Shown one piece after another: positions 21,120-31,780 of a stretch of DNA of 31,780 nt (its first letter is position 1; each line of letters starts with the position of its first letter). Made by a program: the position numbers and the translations under genes. The stretch comes from Schoenoplectus triqueter (lineage: Eukaryota; Streptophyta; Magnoliopsida; Poales; Cyperaceae): the NCBI GenBank assembly GCA_964058805.1, contig CAXKVV010000292.1, positions 1 through 31,780 of the forward strand. Direction: 5' to 3'. The notes under the pieces were generated by a model that saw only the letters and a program-made list of their open reading frames with translations, searched no databases and was not told where the DNA came from.

Positions 21120-22223
21120 AGCAAGTGGGAAGGGAATGAGAGAAGATCAGAAGACATTATTATCATTTTGAGTGCTGACATGAAAATGCATCAATTTTTT
21201 TAATGGAATGTTTAAGATAACATTTATTTCGTTAAGCATTATTTGCATAATTTACACGGAAGAAAAAGTAAATGTTGGATAAGCTGCAAATGAATTTCGG
21301 TTTGCTTATAAATTAAATCGAGTATAGCTCGAGTTAAAGTGAATCAAGTTCAAATTAATTTGAGTTCCTAGTTTTCAGCGATCTCCATTTTAAATTTTTA
21401 ATATATTTTCACATTATCTTAATAAGTAAATTCTAAAACAATCTTTTTTAATATATAATTAGCTGTTAATAATTGTCAGTTGTATAATAAAAATGAAAAC
21501 AAGGCATTATATCTCAAAAGTGAGCATTTCAGACACTCCAAGTCGAATAACATCTTCACATATTGAGATATTTTTAATCGAGCTAGAACTGTATTGTTTT
21601 GTTTCTCTAATTAACAGTTTTCACTTTTTAGTTGGGAGCTCGATCTCTGTTTATTTAAGTGTCAATTTTCTCCTATGTCAAAAAACGCACAACGGATGTC
21701 AAATTATTTTTGTAGGTTTGAACAAAGAGCGCGCACACACATTATTAAAGAATTCACTTCTCAGCCATGCAGATAGAACATTCATAATCACATAAAAGCA
21801 TCATCATACTCCACCCAAAACTTTTAGTTACAAAAACCATCACATAAGGTTGACATCCTCAACAAATATCAAAGACTTGACAGGAAACCACCGGAACAAA
21901 AAAAAAAAATTATGCCAGGAATGTAACGTTTCAGGCATGCAGATGTATAATGTATACACTTTTGTAAGCACAAAAGCGAAAGAAGCTTTTCTCATCACAG
22001 TGCTGCAAATAGCTTTTCGAACTGAATGTCTCATATTAGGTACACCACAATTCAAATTTCACAATCTCTAACCTCATATTAGGCATTTCACTCTTACACC
22101 CAACATTTCGTACCACCTTTACGATACAAGTTTACAAAACACAGCCAGAGAAAGCTGCAGTGGTCACAGTACATATCTCACAATTTCATACATGCTAATC
22201 TAAACTGAATCTAAGTCATAACA
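21120..22223. other. spacer between kinase 3' end and SET gene promoter
   Basis: Should contain the kinase 3' untranslated region (just below 22224) and upstream control DNA of the SET gene. At about 21280-21365 words such as GCTGCAAATGAATTTCGGTT and CTCGAGTT resemble the 14200-14679 element, so a fragment of that family may lie here. The small frames in this interval are not gene-like. Confidence 0.45.
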
Positions 22224-24871
22224 TCAACAAACAAGTGATGATCTGAGAGATGGTGCCATGGAAAAGTTTGTGCACGAGGCCCAGCGTATGACCGACTCCG
22301 AAACAACCAAGTCAAGCTGTTCCATCTCACCAAGCCCGATTGTATGATTTCTTTTTCTCCTGTTGCTGTGGTTGCTGTTATTTTCCGGTGTTCTGGGTAA
22401 GTTCTCCTTTGTGACCCTGAAATTATCTTCTGAACCGGTAACTGTGATGCCTGCTTCTTTCAATGCAGCACATCTCTCATGGCCATTCTCTGCATCAGTT
22501 GGCATAAATTAAGTGAAAAGATTACTTAGGTAGTGCAGATAAGGTAAAACATCTTCATATCTCTCTAGAGAATATTTTCTTTGCTTATTTAGGAGTTCAA
22601 TGGACGAGGCTCAATATCTAAGTTCAGCCAAAGATTTATTGAAGAAACCTGAAAATAGCCTAATCCAGATAACATTATCAATTTGATCATCTACTGTACT
22701 GCTCATTTCTTGATACACGTCATCAGTACAGTGGTAAAATGTAATGATAAAATAAGTTGCTAGCTAAACTTCAGTAATATACCTGTTCTGATATGATTGG
22801 AAGCTTCTGGTCTCAACTCAATAGTACTTTCCCCAGTTTCGCCAAAAGGGCTGAAAGAAAAACTTGGCATCGAAGGAATTGGTGAAGGAAACTCAGCATC
22901 ACTGCCGAAGGAAAATCCAATATTCCGAGCAAGGGGCGTGCTTTCAAGAAAAGCTGAAAAGGAAGACCGGCATGTGAAAGATGGGGAGAAAGAATTATCA
23001 GGTCTGGTTTGGCGAGGATCCGGGGATGGGGTGCTGAAGCTGACATCACGGCTGGGGGCGGCTTGCTGGCTGGAGAAGGAGAAAGAGCCAATCTCTTGCT
23101 GTGCCAGGTTGGTGCCACATAATTGGTTGCACGGGGCAGGAGGTTGATTCAAATGTTCTGTTATCCAAGGGTGATCTGTAGGCGAGAAAAAAGTTACTTG
23201 TTTTAAATATCTGTACATATCAACATAGTATCGATAAAAGCTAAAAAAATACAGTACAATGGACGGGTCCATGCCAGTTGTACTGGTATTCTGGAGCATC
23301 ACAACATGTGGGTAAACTACTGTCATCCCGAATCTTATTACTACATCCACAAAATATAGTAATCCTAAAGCATGAAATTGACTGCAAAATAAAAGCTAAC
23401 CCCCATCAAGCACTGTTTAGTATAGGCCTCAACACCAAACTCGTGCTCCAAGCATCGCAAAAAATAAATATCTTGTCTCACCTAAAATCTGCCTAGGTGA
23501 AAGTCTCTGCCTGGGGTCCCGCTTCAACATGCCAGAAATCAACTCCTTGGCTGGGTCAGAAACCTGGTCCCAAGGATCGGAGGGGAACAGAAGCTCAGTT
23601 GACCTGATTGACTCAAAAATCTTAGACTTGGTCTTGCCCCAGAAAGGCGGCATACCACTTAGAAGGATGTACAAAATTACACCGGCAGACCATATATCAG
23701 CCACCTCATTGTAGCCACCAGAGAGTACCTCTGGAGCTATGTAAAAGGGGCTTCCTACCATTCCTTGCAAGCTTTTACCTGAAAAATACAAAATGTAATT
23801 TTAACCAGAAAATGAAGGAAAACCATGCTCACTAATCTTTTATCTTATATGGTAGCTATAGTTAACCTCATTCAGCTGTCAAAAGCAATAAGATCATAGT
23901 TCAATGATTCATCTTTATATTTATTCATGTTATTTAAATTCATAAATTTTAAATTTATTTTATTTCATCTATTAGGAAACAGTCGGAGACCGTACTTGTG
24001 CATTCTGCATGTTCCTACTTGAACGAGACATAGGTATGCATTCTTAATCTAAATCAATCATCAATTTTTCTAAATGAACCATTTTCATAGGAAATGAAAC
24101 TAGGTACAAATTGCCTAACATTGGCAGTATGCTGTAATCACTGAAATTTCCTTTTTGAGTCCTAGCCAGAGTTCAATAGAAACAACCTATGAAATCATGA
24201 ATTCCTGGCCAGTACTGCTTGATCAAAGAAATACCATAGTTTTAAGAACTGGCTCAACAATTAACAACAAGAATCTGTAATTTACCTGGTATGATGTACG
24301 TAGCAAGCCCAAAATCTGCCAATTTTATCTGAGAATATGCTGATTTACTGACAAGAAGAATATTCTCCGGTTTTAAGTCTCTGTGCACAATTCCCTTTTC
24401 ATGACAATACATCACCACTTCTATCAAATTCCTAAACAGCACCGCCGCTTCATGCTCAGAAAATCTTCCATGTTTTTCTAGCCTCTGAAACAGCTCACCA
24501 CCTGCACACAACTCCATCACAAGATGCACATACTCTTCTTCTTCATACACTGCCTTTAAGTCGACCACATTTGGGTGGCCCGACAAGCAGGCCATGACCT
24601 CTATTTCCAATTTAACGCTGTTTAAGTCATCTGATGAGATCAATCTGTCTTTAGATATTGACTTACAAGCAAGGGTTTCACCGGTGACTAAGTCAGTACA
24701 GGATCGAATAACACCAAATTGGCCCCACCCAAGTTGGGGGCCCAGCCGGTACCTGTCTTCTAGAAAAGAGACGTGTGGGGTTTCCAAGATCGGGTTGCGC
24801 AAAGATGGTACTTTGTAGGAGGTGTAGTAGGGTTGGTTGGCTGTACCGCTGCTTCTAGAAGCAACAGCCAT
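22224..24871 (-). CDS. PEPKR1: PEPKR-type Ser/Thr protein kinase (CDPK/PPCK-related, no EF-hands)
   Basis: Four exons: 24871-24286, 23778-23482, 23175-22783, 22489-22224, all GT-AG and in phase; 1542 nt, 513 residues. The kinase domain runs from about 41 to 300: glycine loop GWGQFG (48-53), catalytic Lys70, HRDLKPEN with Asp165, DFG at 186-188, APE at 210-212, then [15 protein letters not shown]. All catalytic residues are present, so it should be active. The text is typical of the plant CDPK-SnRK superfamily, closest to PEP-carboxylase-kinase-related kinases. There are no EF-hands or autoinhibitory junction, so it is not a calcium-dependent kinase itself. The remaining ~210 residues are Ser/Pro/Phe-rich ([19 protein letters not shown]) and contain a basic RRKR, possibly a nuclear signal. 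PEPKR1 versus PEPKR2 is judged from memory of the family (length near 520, Phe/Ser-rich tail) and is less certain than the family. Confidence 0.92.
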
Positions 24872-25017
24872 TTAACGGGTGGAATTACCCGCTTAAAGAT
24901 GAAATTTCAGCTCCCTTCTCTCATTCCTCTTCTTTCCTTGTTGGAATTAAAGCGGAGATCGAGGCTTCATTGAAAGCCTTAGTTTGAGTTCGAACTCCCA
25001 ACAGTCCATTAAAGAAC

Positions 25018-25419
25018 CTGCGGAAGTATCACACCGCGGTCAGGAATTTGACTAAATTATCACAAACGATTGCAACTTTTATTGAAAATATCTTACGCGA
25101 CTAAGAACCAAGAAAACAGGGTTTCGTTTAAAAGGTTAATGATAGAATGGGTGCGAAGCCCCAAAACAACTCGAATCTCAGGATTCAGCAACTCTAGAGG
25201 ACCAACAACAACACTAGATCTAAGGCGAAAATGACTCCTCTAGAACAGTACAGAGGAAATGAATTCGAAAAACTGCAACGGAACCAGAAAGAAAGCTCGA
25301 ATTACCCAGATCCAGCAGTTTTGTGCGGGAAAAAGTTCGAAAATTTTCAAAAATAAGTTCCACCTAATTTAGCAAAATGGGTGGGAAAGCCAAAGGAGAG
25401 GAAGAAGACCTTGCCTTAC
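25018..25419 (-). other. probable intron in the kinase 5' leader
   Basis: On the minus strand a good donor (CTCCTT then GTAAGG, at 25419) and acceptor (ACTTCCGCAG ending at 25018) enclose 402 bp. The upstream leader exon (about 25420-25600) is CT/AG-rich, as in plant leaders; the downstream leader runs from 25017 to the start codon at 24871. Inferred from splice signals only. Confidence 0.4.
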
Positions 25420-25640
25420 AAGGAGAAAACGAAAGAGAAGCAAACGAACAAGAAGAGGAAGCAGGTAGAGTGGAAGAGTAAAAAGGTGTAGACTGCTGCT
25501 TCGCAACTGGAGAGGAGAGCTGAGGTGGTGTGGGGTTGGGTAGGCAGTAGCCTCACGAAATTCGGTTGGTGGAAGCCCCCACTTCTTTGATTCTTTCTCT
25601 CTCTTTCTTTCTCAGTTCTCTTCTTTGTTTATTTACTAGT
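25420..25640 (-). promoter_or_regulatory. likely first exon and core promoter of the kinase gene
   Basis: A marked rise in GC and pyrimidine/purine-tract content ends near 25640, where the minus strand reads AGTAAATAAAC, a possible weak TATA-like element. Beyond it the DNA returns to AT-rich intergenic sequence. The transcription start would be near 25600. Confidence 0.35.
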
Positions 25641-25929
25641 GCGCAAATGTCAAGGAATATGTTATATTTTATTTTCATAATAGTGGGATTATGCACCGTT
25701 CCTCTACAGTAAAAAATGGATGAGAACTAGGGTAGAAAAAGAATCTGAAACGTCTATTTGAAATGTTCAGGAAATTAGACGTGTTTGATCTTCCTTTTGA
25801 GTTCCTGTTGCCCCCCACGATTGCAGAGGAACCAAATGCAACTATGGGAAGTGACCTGGCGATGCCTTGAAATTGGTCATTCTACGATTTGAAATATTTC
25901 AATTTGAGTGATCGTTTATTTTTCCTGAT

Positions 25930-26392
25930 TTTGGTAAAAATCAACCCGTTACTTTCCGAAATTTTTATATTTAAGTAAAAATAAAAATAAAATTAAATAT
26001 TATAATAAATTATACATGAAATTCAGAATCTACATTTCATTGACTTAGCATTCACATGAAGTGTAGAGCTTTACGAGACCGTTACCACATAGAATGAGAG
26101 CACTCTATCACTCATGTGGAATTAATTTTTTTATTTTTTTATTTAGTCCAATATGAGAGATAAAGAGGAGAAAAAAATAAAATTCAAAATTCAGTCACGC
26201 CACGTGAGTGATAGTAACTTGGAGTGCTTTCATTTCATGTTGGTGGCAGTCTCGTGGAGTGAAAGCACTCCATAAAATTGCTAAATTCGTGAAGTGTAGA
26301 TTCTAAATTTCATCTACTATTTATCCCAATATTTAATTTTAATTTTACTTAAATATAAAATTTTCAGGTTACCTCTGGTATTTTCTTCCCGC
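25930..26392. mobile_element. long fold-back (MITE-like) element upstream of the kinase
   Basis: Two arms of about 190 bp (25930-26120 and 26195-26392) are reverse complements along almost their whole length. Blocks include 18 of 18 bases, TTTTATATTTAAGTAAAA (25963-25980) with 26343-26360; AGAATCTACA (26025-26034) with 26295-26304; and CACTCATGTGG with CCACGTGAGTG around 26110 and 26200. The loop is about 75 bp. There is no coding capacity and no clear target-site duplication. Transcribed, it would fold into one long hairpin. Confidence 0.8.
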
Positions 26393-26540
26393 TTTTTGTG
26401 TAAAATCTTGTTTGAATTTCTTATTAAACCGTCCACGAACTGTATTAGAGATTAAGCTGCTTATAAAGTTATATTTGCACTGAAATTTAAAATGGCAGCG
26501 GATATATAAATATCATACTTGATACCATAAATTCATATCA

Positions 26541-26742
26541 CCTTATTATTCATGTTAAATGAATTATTAACAATAATGACTTAATTATTTAGCATATTTT
26601 GTACGGTATATTGTTATTCAATTTAATCGAGTTATTATTCAAAATTGTGATATTGTATTGAATAACTAAATACTGTAAAAAAATAAGTTAAATAAGTATG
26701 TTATTATTGTGAATAAAAAACTATTTTACTTGAATAATAGAA
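26541..26742. mobile_element. second fold-back element, ~200 bp
   Basis: Arms 26541-26622 and 26657-26742 are imperfect reverse complements. The left arm reads CCTTATTATTCATGTTAAAT..., and the right arm on the minus strand reads CCTTCTATTATTCAAGTAAA.... Further in, CAATAATGACTTAATTATTT matches CAATAATAACATACTTATTT, and GTTATTCAA is identical. The loop is about 34 bp. No target-site duplication is certain. Confidence 0.75.
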
Positions 26743-26744
26743 GG

Positions 26745-29150
26745 CATCTGCTTCTAAATTTCAAAATTTTATAATAGTTTACCCCACTTTTTTAATGACT
26801 TTTAATAAGAGAAATTCAATGTGAAATTGTAAATTAAATGTTCAATTAAAATTATTTGTTGGAAAAGGCATAAGGGAAATCCAAGAATTAGGGAAAAGTG
26901 GTGTGGTCATTAATGAGATTGGTTGTTTGTTTCCTCCTAAATGGGTTAGAGCGTTAATTAAATGATTATACATTCGATCATCATTTTCAAAAGAAAAATA
27001 ACGATATCTACAATAAAGTTAACATCTCGTTAATTGCATAATGTATCACATCGTAGTCTGAAGTAGTCAAGTAGACATGTTTATTCTTTTTTTTTTCTTG
27101 AGGAGATTAATAAAATCGTATCATGTGTATTAGTTTAAGGTACCATTAATATTAATTGATTTATTTCGAAACCTTTTAACTTTGTTTGTTAATTTATGTA
27201 GTTTGGAATTGTGGAGAGTAACATGAGACGGTATGATAAAACTATATCACCTGTTACTTATTATTAACTAATTTACTTTGTTAATTCTAACAAAAACAAA
27301 TACAAAGTTTAGAGAAAAAATGATTTTCGTTGAAATGTAAACGCGGACATTTTAGAAGGGCTGACTTGTAAAAGATTCTCCTTCCCGTCCCTGTGTAACA
27401 GTGGCCCTTCTCCGTGGAATCTGGTTTGTGGTGGGGATGAAATGCAAATATGCAATGATGCATGCATTTCACTTCACTCACTCCACTCCGTTTGGTTTCT
27501 AATCCTCTCCAGTCATATTTACTGGACGCTCCGGTCCCACATGCCACGTTCACATGCTATTTTCCCAACAGATGATCCACAATTCCAATTAGGTTTGTTT
27601 GGTAGCGCGGATCTTTTATATCAACACTCAATCATTCTAATCGGGCGGATGTTGTAGCACTGTACCATTTTTTGTCCGACGGGAGTTGTTTACTGCCTCT
27701 GCTTTTGATTTTCTTTTTTCTTTTCTTTTCCTAGCTGGCACATTCACAAATCACAAGTCACAACCAACCAATAGATTCATGCTTTCCCAGGTTTTGCAGA
27801 CACTTCATGCTCTTAATTGTATTAAGCTATCGAAATCTCTAATCCCAAAACAAAACACTACCGTTGGTGTTCTACTAAAGTCAACAGCCAATAAAAAATG
27901 ATTTTTTTTAAAGAAATAATTAAGTGTCATTGATGATTATTATTTATGAGACCCAAGCTTGCTGCTGTGGAGCGAAATTATTTCTAAAGTATATTATTAT
28001 TATTTTTTATATTAAAAATATAGTTTAAATTTTGATAGACTATGTTCTGTAGGGAATATTAGATTTATTGAACAATATTATTATAGGCCTGTGGAAGACT
28101 ATATATATTATTTCAATTTTTTATGACTAATCTAAATTGTTTCCGAGTTTTTCTTTGTACGTGATTCAAATACATAAGGACATTAAATGTTCATGTAACA
28201 CATAAATTAGTCAATGTAAGTAAAATGATTTATGAGAGATCTTATGCCTTGATCAAAATGAAAAAAAAAAACTGATGAGAATGCTATGGAATAGAATGGA
28301 AAAGAAACGAATAGAAATGATTTCAACCGAGAATTTCATGATCAACAAATATTTTTCATCACAAAAATTTATTTGATCAGGATTCTAAATAGTTCATCAA
28401 TTTGCACTATTTTACAGAATATGCCATTAAAAAATATTTGAAAGAAAATGAGAAAAAATAATAAGTTTTAAAAAATAAAAAAGAAAGTCGTGCCAGCTTA
28501 GAAGGAGAACAAAAACGAAAAACATTGGAATTCTAGAGATCAATTTAATTCTTCTATAAAAGTTTCGGAACTGAATTAATATATTGGAAGTTTAAGAACT
28601 CAATTGATTCTTACGAAAAAAGTTTGAGGATCAAAATCTCAATTTCTATACTTTTAGATATCAATCACTGAATATGGTTGCCACTTGGCAAAGTAGGGAA
28701 AAAATATAGAAAGCTGGCACATATATTAATATCGAAAACCAGCAAGATTTATGAGACAAATAATGACTGAAATTTTGAATTCCGGATCATCGAAATCGGT
28801 GGACCCCGTCAAGTACTTCATTTTTTTATCTTAGTGCATTAAACTGATTAAATGATTTTCATTTAACTTTTTTGCATGTTCATTACTACAATTTAATGAA
28901 GTTACATGACAAAATGAAAAAAAATACAACATTTCTGAAAATATAAATTCAATCATTGATGCACTTAACAATTTCGTTTGTATTTTATAATTTTGTAAAA
29001 CTTATTTAAATTTGATAAGTCATTTGAGTTATTTGTAGGATCTTATGGAGATTTTATAAACTGATCAACATCAAGGTTGCATATGACTGAAAAAAAATCA
29101 AATCAAGATATAAAATCACATATATGTAAGGTTTAATTTAAATTCTTAAA
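26745..29150. other. intergenic DNA, no gene seen
   Basis: The small frames at 27287-27901 look random. An RY-type CATGCATG lies near 27460 in a locally GC-richer stretch (27400-27560) that could be promoter-like, but no gene follows in either direction. The rest is AT-rich. Confidence 0.45.
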
Positions 29151-29945
29151 ATTCTTCATAAAAAATACAAGGAAAGATTTCTGCCACAGTAAAGTGTTAT
29201 AATGATACCTAAATCGTTATAACGTTTTATTCTCTACACTCAAAATTTTAACCTCTCTGAAGGCAAAAATTGACAGAGCAAATCGTTGTTTAACGCTTCA
29301 TGGGACGTTCAACGATTTGGAACGTTATAACTATAACGTTTATGTGTTGATAGCAACCTTGTCAGAAAATAAGTTAACACAATCAAACTTGATCAAAATA
29401 TTGCAATGCTTTATAAAGCGTTGAATGTTACATCCAAACGTTATAACAGGTCATCCAAGTCATTTTAAACCGTTATAATGTTATCTGATAGGGGTATTCT
29501 TGATCAGATCAAGATAGAGAATAAGAAGTGTTATAACGATTCAGAAATCGTTATAACAGTTTATTGTGCAAAAATTCAGACTATTGTCTGTTCTTGAGTT
29601 TTATATATTGAGCTACTTCTAGATTGCTCTGGCTGATCAAATTTTCAATACTCTAAGCAACCTGAGCACTTATATAAAAGCTATCTAAAAGAGTACTTTA
29701 ACTCTCCTTGCAAAAATAAAAACTTAAGACTTTGAATTAGGCATATCTAGTGTTTCTTGTAATTCTTTCTTGTTGTGTTTTACATTGAGATCTTTGAGCT
29801 TAAACTCAATTTTTTTCAGCGTTAAACTAATTTTTTTGAGTCTTAAGTGCTCATCGTCATGAGTTTTTAGTCTTTCTGCACTTATTTTTTGTGAAGAAGT
29901 TAAATTTTCTAAATTGTAAAACATTCTTTTGTGCAATATAATGAC
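29150..29945. mobile_element. possible decayed LTR-retrotransposon remnant
   Basis: The interval combines a cluster of CGTTATAACG palindromes (separate entry), a TATA-like CTTATATAAAAGC at about 29669, and a following T-rich segment, an order that resembles the control region of plant Copia LTRs read on the plus strand. The minus-strand frame at 29724-29936 (70 residues, Lys/Leu-rich, coiled-coil-like) may be chance. No paired LTR, primer site or polymerase remnant was found. Confidence 0.3.
29195..29558. repeat. cluster of CGTTATAACG palindromes
   Basis: Cores occur at about 29195 (GTTATAATGAT), 29215-29224 (exact CGTTATAACG), 29321-29340 (AACGTTATA-AC-TATAACGTT, perfect inverted repeat), 29439-29447, 29471-29479, and as a 13-bp perfect inverted pair TGTTATAACGATT / AATCGTTATAACA at 29529-29541 and 29546-29558. 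Such a density is far above chance and suggests binding-site-like repeats. Confidence 0.8.
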
Positions 29946-31288
29946 ATTTCATTAGTGGAACGAGACTCAGAGACATAAATTTTATAACCGAACTCCATCA
30001 ACACACTACTTCTTATTTTTCAGCACTTGCATCTTGTGTTCTTCATATTTTATATTTTTACTAAGTTTCATTTTTTAATCATTATTTTACATCAATTGCT
30101 TATTTTAGCAATTGATATTTGACTGAATTCTTTTTGCATTAAGTATTTGACTTTATCGGATCTTTCTTTCTTAATTTTTTTAGTCAATTCTTATAAAAGA
30201 CATATTGAAAATTAAGTAGTTATCAAACCGATTATACATTTTGAATTGCTTAAACTTGTGAAAACTTTAATTCTTAATAAATACCATCTCATAGTACCTT
30301 AAAATATCACATATAAATCAGAACTATGCAATTTATTATAGTACAAAATAAGTTATTTATGACATTACATTTCTCTTTTAATATAGTAAGACATTAAAAT
30401 TTAAGTCATTTCGACTTTATAAAGTATCGAATGACAAAACTTAGGGTCCGTTCTCTTTCTTGGTTTTGGGTTAATAAATCATGATTGTATTTTTTCGAAT
30501 TTGAAAGTTTTCCATGGTAATTTGAGAAAGTAGATATTAGCCATAGGCTTTACGAAAATTGATAAATCACAAGCCAAAATAGACTCAAATTTGAGTTTAG
30601 CAAAATTTAGCACAAAGTTAATTTTTGCACCATAGTTTGCTCAATTTTCAACTCAGCATACCATAACTAAAAATCACAATGTACCAGTCAAAACTTCACA
30701 AGAGAATGTGCTCGGTGTATTTGGTTGGTTTTGTTTTGTTGGTTCTTAACTTTCAAAAAATATAAAATATATTTTTTATTTTTGTATCTATATATGCAGA
30801 AGTATATATATATGCAGAAGTATATATATATATGCAGAAGTATACTTTCAGACCCACTATATTATTTTTATCACTTTTGGACACTCGTGAACCTTGAGAC
30901 ATCCGATCAACCAAAATATCAAAAATTCCAGAAAATAGTATCGAACAAATTACACTCGAAATTAGAAATGAAAACTTTTGGGAAAAAGAAGCTAGAGATG
31001 CAATTTGCTCCAATTCAATCTGAAAACCCTCATTCGCATCCAAAAAGGTTCCGAGTTGAATAATTACTTGAAAGAAGCATCGGTGGACTTAATTGAGCAA
31101 AAAAAAACTTTGATATTTTACAATGATCGAAAAAAATATGAGTTTTAATCCACATTTGCAAAGATGACAAGAGATTTTTTTTTTACGGTGTAAGTCTTAA
31201 ATGTTTCGTCCAAATCGACTTTTAGTGCAGCAGCCTAATTGTCCTACAACTTGCATAGTTCAACGACTGATGAAACAATTGAGGCTCG
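29945..31288. other. intergenic DNA with weak repeat signals, no gene seen
   Basis: At about 30445-30715 the ends GGGTCCGTTCTCTTTC and (minus strand) CGAGCACATTCTCTTGTG are loosely inverted, with a palindromic centre near 30590-30650; this may be a decayed MITE. At 30791-30844 the word ATATGCAGAAGTATAT is repeated three times. The overlapping frames here (30725-31063 and its complement) include that repeat and are not gene-like. Confidence 0.4.
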
Positions 31289-31680
31289 TCTTTGTTCAAT
31301 TTTTTTTAAATTATATAATAATATAAATAATCAAATTATTAATAATATAAATTAGTAAAATATAATTTTAATATTAAAAATGGCAATACCTCAGTGACAA
31401 TGATGTTTTAAAACGCTGATCGGACTAACACGTTAGGAGTGATGTCTTTCATTTTTTTTACTATTAAGTTGTGATATTCAGACATATTCAAATATTCAAA
31501 CTTGTATGGGCATGTAATTCACCGGTGGTAGTGGCGAACGACGCTGCTATCAGTGACGTCTTTGTAGAGCGTCATTGTCATTGACGCGCTGTCATTCTTA
31601 GTATTAAAATTATACTTTTCTAATTCTTATTATTTAATAATTCTTATATTATTAAATAAAAATCTTAGTTGTTCAAAAGA
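31289..31680. mobile_element. fold-back (MITE-like) element near the right edge
   Basis: Arms of about 120-135 bp: TATAATTTTAATA (31361-31373) is the exact reverse complement of 31602-31614, TGACAATGA (31395-31403) of 31572-31580, and AT-rich outer parts (AATAATATAA words) align out to CTTTGTTCAA / CTTTTGAACAA. The loop contains GTGATGTCTTT and GTGACGTCTTT as a direct repeat (31439, 31554). No target-site duplication was recognised. Confidence 0.7.
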
Positions 31681-31780
31681 TTGGTTTGGTCAGGAAAAAA
31701 AAGGATAATTTTGACTTAAACAAATTTCACAAGTTTGTGAGAAAGTCATGATTAGTGTGAAGGTACATAATAATTATCTG

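Noticed and set aside
20948..21181. alternative minus-strand start and frame upstream of the SET gene (77-residue frame)
   Set aside because: It is out of frame with the SET coding exons and overlaps the likely TATA region; the in-frame start at 20948 fits family N-termini.
22797..23147. plus-strand frame antisense to kinase exon 3
   Set aside because: It mirrors the Ser/Pro/Phe-rich coding exon and has no family resemblance or splice signals of its own.
23429..23791. kinase piece starting at a Met in intron 1 as a separate short gene
   Set aside because: The Met lies before the splice acceptor; the piece is exon 2 of the kinase, joined in phase to exon 1 at 24286.
30725..31063. 112-residue plus-strand frame with YIYMQKYIYMQK repeats
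   Set aside because: The repeats come from an AT-rich minisatellite; the complementary strand is also open, as is usual for low-complexity DNA.

Overview
This is plant nuclear DNA, most likely from a eudicot. It is AT-rich and repeat-rich, with three recognisable protein genes in about 32 kb, GT-AG introns, and plant-specific families: a CBF/DREB1 transcription factor and a PEPKR-type kinase. I do not commit to a species. No organelle, bacterial or viral gene was recognised.

Layout. 1-1.4 kb: AT-rich upstream DNA leading into a compact promoter. 1.51-2.17 kb (+): an intronless CBF/DREB1-type AP2/ERF gene with a TATA box and a CCGCGT (CAMTA-type) motif. 2.2-17.0 kb: a gene-free block of about 15 kb. 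It holds a 716-bp hAT-like non-autonomous element with an 8-bp target duplication, a ~0.9-kb ATT-rich low-complexity tract, a second hAT-like element, a possible solo LTR, a hairpin-rich interval at 9.9-11.2 kb, an A-rich strand-skewed tract, a 254-bp tandem duplication and several minisatellites. 17.07-20.95 kb (-): a 16-exon SET-domain protein methyltransferase gene of the Rubisco-LSMT/SETD class; I traced an uninterrupted 533-residue reading frame through all splice junctions. 22.22-24.87 kb (-): a 4-exon Ser/Thr kinase gene (513 residues) of the PEPKR type, with a probable intron in its 5' leader. 25.9-31.8 kb: gene-free DNA with three fold-back (MITE-like) elements, a cluster of CGTTATAACG palindromes inside what looks like a decayed LTR, and short tandem repeats.

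The three genes do not form a functional unit. The SET gene and the kinase are both on the minus strand, kinase upstream, with about 1.3 kb between coding regions. Both are split genes with their own apparent promoters. The kinase promoter is followed upstream by two fold-back elements only about 150 bp apart.

The most unusual signal is at 9.92-11.18 kb. Five short hairpins share a conserved core (GTGCCGG..., then a CCG(C/T)G(N)GT arm), while their outer stems differ in sequence yet stay complementary. The inner stem switches between GGTT/AACC and GGCT/AGCC. They sit beside a duplicated ~246-bp hairpin unit and a 190-bp nested fold-back. This looks like selection or copying of a structure rather than of a coding sequence, and I do not recognise the family.
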